Assembly (NCBI RefSeq): GCF_002288925.2
Contig: NW_022098001.1
Coordinates: forward strand, 901,205 to 965,204
Direction of reading: 5' to 3'
Length of the DNA: 64,000 nt
DNA from: Delphinapterus leucas
Taxonomy: Eukaryota; Chordata; Mammalia; Artiodactyla; Monodontidae
The translations under genes were made by a program, and so were the position numbers. This document shows positions 12,701 through 24,800 of this stretch, one piece after another. Every line of letters begins with the position of its first letter. Within the stretch, counting starts at the first letter, position 1. The notes under the pieces were generated by a model. The model did no database searches. It had not been told where the DNA came from and saw nothing but the letters and a program-made list of their open reading frames with translations.

Positions 12701-15700
12701 ATCACATCAGGTGCATATGCTTTCTTATAATTTGCTTAGTAAATCTCCAACATTCTAGCATTTGGCTAATAAGGCTGTAAATTATAAGACTGTCACTCTT
12801 ACCTGCAGTAATATGTAGGTAGCATTCAAAACAACTTTTCTATAAGAAGACTCTGCAGCTCCCACATTATGTTTATCTTCCAATTCTAGAACCCCCCAAA
12901 TAACGAGTCTTTCCATTGGTGGAATATCTGTGTCTGCCACAATCCATGTTCCTATAAAACAAGACTTTAATATAAGGAATATAACATAATCCATAGACTA
13001 TAGCCTATAGATAAAACACTGACAGCCCTATCAGTGAGTCCTAATTTAGAAGTTGGTGAGCCTTTTTCCACACAATGACTAATTCTTGTCTCTCTCAGAA
13101 AATCCATTATTCTTAATATTCAGGTTTAAACCCACATAAAACCCAGAAGCAACGTCTGACATCCAGGACACAACTGAATCCATCTCTTCACATTTTCTCT
13201 TTCTCCAAGGTGTGCTGCATAAAGGTATCTACCCTAACTGCTAACTATTGTGGTATAAACACAGCGTTTCATTTATTTACATTTATGCATTTACCTTCAG
13301 GAATAACAACATTTGCTCCTGGGTGAGGTATGGTATAATTATTTTCTCGAGATGACTGCCAAAAAGAATCATTTGACCATAAGCTGAAAAGAGAAAAGAA
13401 GTATTTCCATTAAGTTTTATCTCTGTATATTTAATGAGCATCTCCTTAGAGTGTAGCACTATACTAGATGTTTTAGGGATGACAGAATGCAAATTGGATA
13501 GTTTGTAATTTCAGTAAATAGACAAGCTAATGTACGCTATTAGTAAGGTACTCAACACACACAATTACATATATAGTTTTTTCTCCATTGAAGAAAACTT
13601 CCTTTCCACCCACAATCTGAATCACATTTTCTCCTACTAAATCCTTATTGTGATACCCTAATTTTGTCTAAAATGTAAATAATTTAACTTCCTTATAAGA
13701 TTTCACATGGTGGAAAAGTGAAAAGAAATGCATCCTTTGTCCATTTAAAGACCCTTACATATGGTGCTATTTCGTAGGGAAAGGGACAGGAGGGTATATA
13801 GTTGCCTAGATTCTATGAAGGGAAGGCTGGAAGAATGGTCTGTGAATAGGCAAGGATGGGTCAATGAGGGTAAGCCGCTGGGCTGTGGGCAGGACGGCAG
13901 GTCTATAACCAGAGTTAAGGTTACGTTACATTGAAATAAATATGGAAAGCACAGTTAGAAGAGAGACGGTCTCCACTTTCCATCACTATGCCTGCTTGAA
14001 ACTATCTCAGTGCAAATTGTTACAAAGAATGTTATTATAAAGTTGATTGCATTTTCCCATTTAAAAATGTTCACAGGGGTTGCTCTCCTGACCTAGTAGA
14101 AATGTTTAAAAATTCTATGATACTAATGCAGGAATTTTACAAGTAACCAATATAGTTTGTTTCATTAAAAGTACATTTTTATCACACATTTGAATTACTA
14201 AGCTGTATTACTAAAAACTCTGTTGATCAAAAATCCTGTCATAAAAATTTTGTCTTCATGGATTTAAAAGAGAGGTTAGCAATTAAACGATCATTTAGGA
14301 TTATTTAGATTCACAGTAATACATTTTTCATGACGCAATCTCAATGAAGGTTTGTTTAAAGGTTGTATCTATCTAAATAAATAAATTGATCAGGATTGTG
14401 CAGATTCAATAGTTGAGTTCATCTAGCTTTTCTCAAGCCTTTCATTCTTATCCCCAGCAGCACTATACCACATGTTATACATTCTTCTACTAATTGCCCA
14501 CTGTTACAATCAAAAAAGCCCAGTACTTCTTAAACTAAGCATTTGTGTGTTATGTAGCTAGACCTGTATATTCTAGTCCTGAGGTACCAGTTTTGGATCA
14601 AGATTCTGTTTGTTTTCACTGATAGCTATTTGCAAAATACCAATTAATAATTCCAATTATAGCTATTTCCAGTGAGCAGAGCTCATATTGTGAGAGGAAA
14701 AACACCTATCCTATGACATATACATGTAGTGTATCAACACATACCTCTATCACATCCTGGTCTACACCAATCTAAATCTATTAATGAGTCATAATAAATA
14801 TTAAGTAAATATTGAATAATTTTATCTACCTTAGACTATCTAGGGCTTTTTGGCCAATAATCTTTATGGCCCATATTTCTTCTGAAGTTCTCTAGACTCT
14901 TTTTATGAGCCTCCCTGCTTTCTCTACTGTCCCTCTGTTACACAGAGTAGTAAAAGTGGCCTTTTCAAAATGTAATGTCACTTATCAGCTGAAACATTTA
15001 AAGGCTTCTCATATTTCTTAACACTAACTGCCTGCATGACCTGAATGGTCTGATTTCCACCTATGTCCAATGCTATGTCCAGGCCACTCTCCCCTGCTCA
15101 CAAGGGTCCAGCCATGCAGATTTCCTCTCAGTTCTTGGATATGCCGCACTCGTCCCCACATCAGGGCCTCTGCCCAAGTTGTCCCCTTGGCCTCGAAACC
15201 AACCTTCACACAGCCAGCTCTTACTCACCCTTTGGGTCTCAGCTAGAATATCCCCTCCTTTGAGAGGCTGTTCCTAACCATCCACCCAAAGGAGGCCCCT
15301 GCCATGTTGTCTTCTGTCCCAGCCCCTCATCCATTCCCTTTACAACCTTTATCACAACTCAAACTCATGTGCTTTATTTTCTGCTTACTTTTTTGTTTGT
15401 TTGCGTGTGTTGGCATCTGTCTCTTCAGACAGAATGTGAGTGTTATGGGGGCAGGGACCACATCTATGTTGTTCACAACTGAATCTCAGAGCTCAGCACA
15501 GTGACTGGCACATAGCAGGTGCTATTTTTTAATGGTTGAATGAACATATAAACAAATTCAATTATTATTCTTTTGTGCAATGTTATCGCAGAATCTGTAT
15601 ATTCTGAAATCGTAATTCACTTAATAAATAATATTGATTTGTACTTGATGCACAATAGTGGGCTCTTACCTGCCCACTGTCAACTTTTATCATCACCATC

Positions 15701-18700
15701 GTTATTTTTATGGTTATTATTTGCCCATAAGGGACACAAATATACATCAAATCAGGATCATGCCTTTAAGGGTCTTAAAGACTAGTACTGTTGTGTACTA
15801 GTACCATCATGTATGGTAATTACTATAATATAAAGTAGAAAGTTATGTTTCATATGAGAAATAAAGGTAAAGGACTTTATAAGTTTCAAAGACAGAAAAA
15901 TTATTTTTAACTACAAGACTTAATATATATTTTGGAAACTGAATATTTGAAATAAAATTAAATAAGTTGTATTATGAGACTTGACCAAGACTGTTATTCT
16001 ATTTAAAATATGATACAAATGAACTTATTTATAAAACAGAAGCGGGGCTTCCCTGGTGGCACAGTGGTTGAGAATCCGCCTGCCAATGCAGGTGACACGG
16101 GTTCGAGCCCTGGTCTGGGAGGATCCCACATGCCATGGAGCACCTGGGCCCGTGTGCCACAGCTGCTGAGCCTGCGCTCTAGAGCCCACGAGCCACAGCT
16201 ACTGAGCCCGTGTGCCACAACTGCTGAGGCCTGTGCACCTAAAGCCCGTGCTCCGCAACAAGAGAAGCCTCAGCAATGAGAAGCCCACACACCGCAGCGA
16301 AGAGTGGCCCCCCGCTTGCTGCAACTCGGGAAAGCCTGTGCGCAGCAACAAAGACACACGCAGCCAAAATTTTTTAAAAATTAAAAGAAAACAAAAAAAC
16401 AGAAGCAGACTCACAGGCATAGAAAACAAACTTATGGTTACCAAAGGGGAAGGGGGGTGGGGAGGGATAAGTGAAGAGTTTGGGATTGTCACATACAAGC
16501 TACCATATATAAAATAGAAAAACAAGTATGCACAGGGAACTACAGTCAATATCTTATAATAATATATAATGGAAAAGAATCTGAAAAACGTATATATATA
16601 TAACTGAATCACTTTGCTGTACACCAGAAACTAACACAACACTGCAAATCACCTATCCTTCAATAAAAAATAGGGACTTCCCTGGTGGCGCAGTGGTTAA
16701 GAATCCACCTGCCAATGCAGTCGGCCCGGGTTCAATCCCTGGTCCGGGATGATCCCACATGCCGCGAAGCAACTAAGCCCGTGCACCACTACTACTGAGC
16801 CTGCACTCTACAGCCTGTGAGCCACAACTACTGAGCACACGTGCCTAGAACCCGTGCTCCATGACGAGAGAAGCCACTGCAATGAGAAGCCCGCACACCA
16901 CAAAGAAGAGTAGCCCCCGCTTGCCGCAACTAGAGAAAGCCTGCCATGCAGCAATGAAGACCCAAAACAGCCAAAAATAAATAACATAAATAAATTTATT
17001 TTAAAAAATAAATAAAAATAAAAACACTCACATACACAGACACAAAAAGACAGTTATTCTAGAGAAAGAGATGCCACCTGCTAAGAAAGCATTGGATCAA
17101 TGAGGACATAGTTTCTGGTGCTGTTGGAAGTTTGTGATCTCAGGTAATTCACTTAACGTCTTCAGGCTTCAGCTCTCTCACCTATATAATAAGCGAGTTG
17201 GTCTAAAAATCCAGATCTAACGTTCTGCAAGTATGAGATTCCCAGTAACTTTCACACATAATTTGTGTGAGGTTTTTTTCCATTTTGTCATCAGGGTGGT
17301 TGTAAGGCTCAAGTGAAGCAATGAGTGTGGAAGTGCTTTGGGACCTACTGTACAGGAGGAGGGCACCAGTGTCTCAGCCAGGATGACATATGAAAAGGAT
17401 GCTGTCAAGAACTATTTAAGTATATTAACGAACAAAAGGCCTGTATACTTATATGTGGCTGGTCGCTTCCTGGGAATTGGTTTTCTTGATGGAGGATGTA
17501 CAGGAAAGCAATCCTGGAGAACACAGCAGTAAGCTTGGAAATTAATAACAACATCCTTCACATCAGGATCCAGGGTCCCAGAAATGGACTGGCTCTGATG
17601 AAGGTCATTTTTTCCTGACACTGAAAGTGAAGTAAAAGCAGTTTAAACTAACATGATGATCAAAGTACTTGAATGTAAACAAAATATGGCAATTTGAAAA
17701 TATTCTTTAGATAGTAACTTGGTATAATTCAAATGTATGGAATAGGTATGAAAAAATTCTGACAAAATGCACATGTCTGATTAAGAAGCATAGTCAAAAT
17801 ACCTTGACAAAAACAAATATTTTAGAACTCGATTAAACTGTACTCTTAAATATTTTTATTTTCCAAAAATAATTAAATAATAAAAATGGAAACAAAATAT
17901 ATGACAGTTCATTGTACTCATTTCCTCTAATTTTGTGAAATAAATGTTGGAGCCAATTACGAGTGTTGGTGCTACATCCAAACATAAAATGTAAGTTCTT
18001 AATTCAACTCAAGCCTCTTCCAGGGTAAATTTAGTCTCCATTCTTTAATTCAACAAACATTTATTGAATCCTGCTATATACAAGGCACTATATAACACAT
18101 TTGCCCATTAGGCAATTTTTCTCCTCCTTTAGATGAAGCAATAGATAAAACAATCACTTTTGCCTATTGAATACATACCCAGGTAATATAGAGTACTAGT
18201 GTTGGCTTCAAGGTGCCAGTCTCCATTCTTGCTAGTATTCCAATTCAATGGATTTGAAGAGCCATTCCTCATATCAATGATATTAAACATATCAGCATTT
18301 TGAGTGAAGTTATGAGATATGATTACATAGTCTTGTTCCTATAAAAGTTTGCAAAAAAGTGACTTGTTTTATATGCTAATATCCTGCATAACATACACTA
18401 ATTTTTTTTGTGTGTGGTACGCAGGCCTCTCACTGTTGTGGCCTCTCCTGTTGCAGAGCACAGGCTCTGGATGCGCAGGCTCAGAGGCCATGGCTCGCGG
18501 GCCCAGCCGCTCCGCGGCATGTGGGATCTTCCCGGACCAGGGCACGAACCCGTGTCCCCTGCATCGGCAGGCGGGCTCTCAACCACTGCGCCACCAGGGA
18601 AGCCCAACATACACTAATTTTGATGACATTAATTAATTAACCCCATATTAAAACTTAACTTTTGGTTTTAGTTTGGTTTTCATCTTGCATTTATATTTTG

Positions 18701-18784
18701 TTTATGAACGTTTTACCTGTCTATGGTAATAACACTAACTCTATCACTAAGGTAATGAAAGTCTTTCTTTCTTTCTCTCTTTCT

Positions 18785-18823
<39 letters not shown>

Positions 18824-21800
18824 TACATATATATGTATACATTCAGAGAATATTTAGTTTCTATAATGTTTCAAAACATTTGAAACAGTGCTAGGTATTG
18901 TTTTTTTTTGCTGCCCATATGTAGTACAAGTAGAAGAATGTGAACAGGGATGAAAACACCCAATTCAGGATACTGGTGACCATTAGCAGTGAAGAGTGGG
19001 GATTGATTTCAGAGCAAGACATATAGAGGACTTCCACTTCACCTAAAAATGTTTATTTCTTTAAAAAAATCTGAAGTACATAGTCACAGAATGTTAGATT
19101 CAGATAGATCTAGGTGGTGGGAATATAGGACTCGGCCTGTTATTTTCTGTACTTGCTATATTTCAGAATACAAATAATAAAGCCCTTAACTGGTGCCCAA
19201 AACATCATAAGCACTGAATAAATGTTAGTTATTATCATGGTAATAATAACAGGGCACAAGCTTAGTACTATAGGAATGTGGCAGAACGATGGCTTACTTC
19301 TGATTCTTAAAGGAGGGGGTTTTTTTTGGCTTGCTTCTGAGATTTAGGATGGGTCATGAAAAGTGTGCAGACTTTACCAGGTCAATATGTGAGGCAAGGG
19401 CATTCTGGGCCTCACAGTTGGTGTAAGGATGAGTGTGTGGGCTGCTTTTGAGTAATATGTAATCAAAATTATTAGAATATGGATTATGCAATTCTTTGTT
19501 TACCTTAAATCCATAGAATGTTGACGTATACGAAATGTTGGTTATGTGATCTACACTCTTAAAATACCAGTTAATGTGCTTTGCATTTGGAATCAGAGCC
19601 ATCCATCCAGACATATGAGTCAGTCGTTTCTTCTGAAAGGGAACAACGCTTGTGCCTGTAGAACATAAAACAAATCACAGTAATCTTTACATCTAGAAAA
19701 TTCCTTCTCTTATGAACAAGTGCAAACGTAAATATTACTCTAGTCTACGGAAGTCTCTAAAGAGGTCAGTATAGTATTTCATTACTTATGTTCTAAATGT
19801 CTTTGCTTACCCGAAGGCCCCACTGTTCAATATCACACTTAACTGAAACATAAAATGCTTTCTCACTTGGAATTCTGAATTGAGATGGAGCCTTTGTTCC
19901 TTAGGGAAAAATAAAACTGAACTATGATGACAATAATGACCACTAAGACAAAAGTGCTTAAATATATCAATGCAATTTTTAAAATACATTGATCTAAAAA
20001 TATAATTCCATTTCTATTCTTTTAAGAACTTAATTCTTCAGAATCCTTGATCTGCAAAATATGCAAATATAAGTCCTGAACTTTATTAGATTCTCCTATA
20101 TGGGTTGTGTTAATCAAAATCAGCCTAGCAAGTATGAATGGAAAGCTTTGATTCAGAGCCCTTAAGGAACTAGACTAAATTAGACCTACCTCTAACACTG
20201 GCGATGATACCCTAAATTTTGTGAATGATGAACTTGGAACCTGAACTACCTGTAATGGGAAAAAAATTTAATTTGAGAGAATGCCTGACAACTTCAGTTG
20301 AAGATCTGAAAAGAATCTCTCACAATATAAAGAAAAACATCTGTGATTAATGAATTAATTCTGTTCTTTCCTCTCCCTTCTCTTTCTTTTCATCTCTGAT
20401 TGAATTTTATGTTAAATTTGCAAGCTCTTCCCTTACAAAGTTAGGTGGAAGAAGCTAGGCGCAAGATTACAAAATAAACTGTCATTCTTTTCCTTTGGGG
20501 ATAAGGCAAAACAAATTCCAATATCTAGGAGGAACAAATTCTTTGGCTTATGAATTAGCATTAAGTTTTGAAAAGCCCATGACCAGAGGCACTAAAAACT
20601 CACAGTTTAAGAAGACCTGCAGAGTATGAGAAGAACCATAATAATTTGGATTATTCAGCAAATATCCACTCCTCTCCCCTCCTTGAGGGCAGGATAGACT
20701 TCCCTGCTCTGTGGATACTGGGTGACTTCTTTGGTCCCTCGGCTATTAGCAGAACTGACACTGCAAAGGCTTAAAAGTGCTTGCTGGGTGAAACATGCCC
20801 TCTTGAGGCTCTGTCACTGCAATGCAAAGAGGCTCCCCCAGGAGAATAGTGGGTAGCATACTAAGGTGACCTTTGGCAGATGCAGACAGAAAAATTATAT
20901 AGATCTGGGGGGACAGAAATCTAATTCAAGTTACCCAAGTGGAAATTTGCTACCTCTTACCTATTTCCTAGATCCAAGACAATTCACAGACTGGAAGCAG
21001 TTCCACTGAGTGGGAGAAATCTGTGGCCATTTATCAGGCTACTGCATACTAAGGAGAGGAAACTATCCAGACCTTCCAAGAGTTGTTAGCTTCTGGCTCT
21101 GAACTGATACTAACCCTCAGACACCCTAATGCCACCATGGTCTACCAGCTGGAGTGGCAGCTTATGAAGGCCAGGCCCTAGAGTGAGTCTTTGCTCAGCC
21201 TCATGCCTGGTCCACTGAGGCCACTGGCTCATCTTATGGTTATTCCTCCAGTTCCAAAATGTATAGTGGGAACAGGCATAGAACTTTGTTTGGAAGAAGG
21301 GCAGAAGTTGAAATTCTCACAACTATAATTTTAGCAGTTATAGTATGGCTGGTATAATTATGCTACACGATTTCAAAATTCACTTGGCCTATATTGAGAT
21401 ACATAATTTTAGTTTCAAATTGCAAGTTTCTACCTTGTAAATATGATTAAATGTGGAAATTTGGGAACGCTGTCATCAAGAAGCTACATCATTTAGATTT
21501 ATGCAGAAAATGTAGAAAACCATATTTGAGAATCATCTGATAGCACATGTTTGGTTCATCAATGCCTTTCCTATTTTCCAAAACCTGCAGTCTGTCAGAA
21601 CAGTGATATGAGAGTGGATTAATTGTAGATAAATATTTTAACTAATAATTCATAGACAGATGAGGGATGTGTGGACGGATGGATGGATGGAATGATATAA
21701 AGATCTGAGCCAATCAGGGCAGGCCAGGTCAGATGTGATGAGAATAGATATACTTAGTAACTGGGAGAATTCCTAATGGAGGGAGGGAAAATCACGCAGG

Positions 21801-24800
21801 AAGGACTGAGTGAACACTCTAGGAACCATGCTCCCCCACCCTGTTACGAAGATAAAAGAAAAGCAACTCTAAAACCTTGAGGGGGGAAAATGTAGATACT
21901 AACAGCACAGTGAAAAATCTGAGACATGTGAGAACCAGGGTTACTACTATATCCCCATTTAACTTGCTCGTCTGGCTGGTGCATATGCCAGATGCATCGT
22001 GAATAATGACAGTAAATTAATGCAATCTAGTCAGGCAATGATGTCAAGCCCATCTGGTGTTCCAGGTACATTAGCTTTACTGAAACAAATCAGTAAATCA
22101 ACAGTCTCTGTGCAGCTATTGGCCTAGCAGATGCTCCCCCCATCCTATTTCAATCAGCAAAGGTAATCAAAATAATTTGCTTTCAGTGGCAGAAAAAATG
22201 GTATATTTTTACTGTCTTGATCCTAAAGCTATGTCAACATTCCTGCTGTCTGTCATAATATTGGCTGGAGGTTCCTTAATCGGCAGAATGTCATGCTGGT
22301 CCAGGCGTTTATTCAACACTCCTCACAAGCCCATTTTGGGATGTGGTATTTGTTTCCTGCCTGGTTTCTGACTGATATAAATATTATGCTTTTCCCAGTG
22401 TTCTCATGAAGATGATGATGAAAATTGAGGAAAACATCTTTAAATGAGTGGTTTAAATGATTGTGTTCTACTTACCGAAGGAGTCTGAGAGAACCACATC
22501 CTTTTCAAGCAGAGACACTGGAGAAGGCTTGTTGAATGCCAGCCGGTGGAAGCTGACCGAGGCGTCACAGACAGACCCAGGGAATCCTATGCTCCACTCG
22601 GCTTCTTGACTGCAGTGAGAAGGGTCCAGCAATGAGCTGTGTGGAATGACGGTGTGTCCTTTGTGACCTAGGAAATGAACACAAACAGCCGACTTCCTAT
22701 TTCATGTTAGAAAACTAAAAAGCTAAACTGTCTAAAACATACATTTACTATAACCCATAGTGCCACGAATACAATCTAAAAGTCTAGTTTCCTGGGGGTT
22801 TTTTTTGGCATGGGGTAAGGGGACCTCTACAAAGACTTTGCAGTGGACTCTTCTGTCAGGGAGCTTATCATGGATGCTGCTGAAACATGGGATCTGAAGC
22901 ACCCATGAGAGCCAAAGTAGGGGATGGAATGTGGGATAAGTAACTTGGCCAAGGACACACGGAAGGATGCAAATCCAGGCAGTTTGACCACAGAGCTTGC
23001 GCTCTCAACCAATGGACTGTCAGCAAACTTAAGAATCTAAGCTGAATTAAGTAAATGAATAAAGGTCACACAAAGCTCTGAATATTAGAACCATCTAAAT
23101 GTTCTCCCTCTTAAAGCCACAGTTAGAACAGGAGACAAGTCAACAACTGTAGTTGAGAATTCAGTCTGTTTGAGTATTGAGATGAACCTTCCATCTTTCA
23201 AAGGCTTTCAAATATCTGTAGCTTTACTTGTCAATTGTCTCTCTTATAAAGTATTATGCAGAATCATACACACACACACACTTCCTATCTGATTTTGCCA
23301 AGTCATTATCATTAAAATTTTATAAAAATGCTATACTCTAGAAACCATGATTATTTACAAAAGGATTTGACTTACTCTGAACTTGAAATGGTAGAAAAGA
23401 TTTAACCTACAAAGAATGTTGAATTTTGTACTAGAGTTCCCATATTCTTTGAATCAATTCCAAATTCAGAATTTAGATTGGAAAGAAAAAGGCTAACAGC
23501 AGGCCTGTGACTTATTACTTCCCTCTAAGGTACTTGAGGAGGATACATCCAGTCTGTTGCTTATGTAAATAAACCTGGAATTTATACATTTATTGGGCAT
23601 GACTGGCTGGAGAATCTGGGTAGTCATGTAAGCAGTTTCCTCTGCGTAATTAACCGAGTACAAAATGGAGGCATTCTCAAATGAAATGGCTTCCTATTGT
23701 GATCAACATTCCATAAATATTGCTCAAAATTTGCTGTTAATTCAAAACCAAAGTGCAAATGCAGGAGAAAAGGGACATATTTGGAGGCTGCATCTGATAG
23801 TTTGAGACTTTGCTAGAAAAGGATATCTCATCTATGCCTAGTGTTGACCTATATCCTTAAGTCATTAGGAAAGTTTGGCACCAGTTAAGATCTGTGATTC
23901 ATCTGAGTCTGCTTTGACAATTCAACTCTCTGTGTTAACACAAACAAAAAAATATATTTCCAAAGTATTTTATCAGAAATTAAAACATCACATTACCTGT
24001 AAGTGAACCATCAACATCAATCAGTACCACTTCATGTTCCCATCGAAAGCCAGCCTTGTTTGTTGTGTGAGAATATTGGATGTCAATGAATTTTGCACTC
24101 CAGCCTCCACATCTCTCATTACAAACGCCAGTGATGGACGTCACTCCCAAAGCTGCACAGCTGGGACGGTCAAAGTTCATGAAGTGTACGGAAGATACAG
24201 TCAACCCTTCACTAAATGGGAGAACCAGGCCTTTCATTGTGCAAAATGCAGACCCCATTCCCAGTTCATCAACATGACCAACTATTTTGGCATTTTTAAT
24301 CACTGCTCCAATGGTTTCACCCCATCCTCCAACATAAGGAGCCAGGATCCTCTTCGTTTCAATTCCAGCCTCATAATTATTGACCATCACGAAGTTATGA
24401 AACTGAAGTGCACCTCCATTGACCCATTCAGCTCCTTTTTGACAATTCCAAGTAGTGAGTGAATTAAATATTGCAGGCTCTGGCACTGTAGAAGTACAAG
24501 ATCCTGTCTGCATGGGGAAATATTCTTCAAATATCCACAATCCAAACCAACCTTGAGAATGAACAGTGTTATTAAAGAATTCTCCAAGAGGAACTCTTTT
24601 TTGGCAAATGTTTCGGTCATAGGATGGCCCATCAGGGTGGTTGTTCATTCGGTACCAAAAGCCAAAGTGAGTGCCACCAGCAGCTGCATTGTGTCGTATG
24701 GTGTTGTTTGGATTGGTTACCCAAAATGCAGCTGGAGTCACGTCGTCATTCAGAAGACTAGTACTTTGCTGTACAAATACTGCCAAGTTATATTGCAGGA

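Larger units (their letters stand above)
13384..17448 (-). other. Intron between exons 30 and 31
   Basis: It holds an L2 end, an L1 3' UTR with a nested SINE, and a second SINE at the L1 tail. From 13384 to 14990 I see nothing but A/T-rich sequence. Confidence 0.85.

Noticed and set aside
13283..13492. 69-codon reverse open frame over exon 31
   Set aside because: It is in a different frame from the one that joins exons 30 and 32.
15024..15504. Cluster of short open frames
   Set aside because: They coincide with an L2 3' end.
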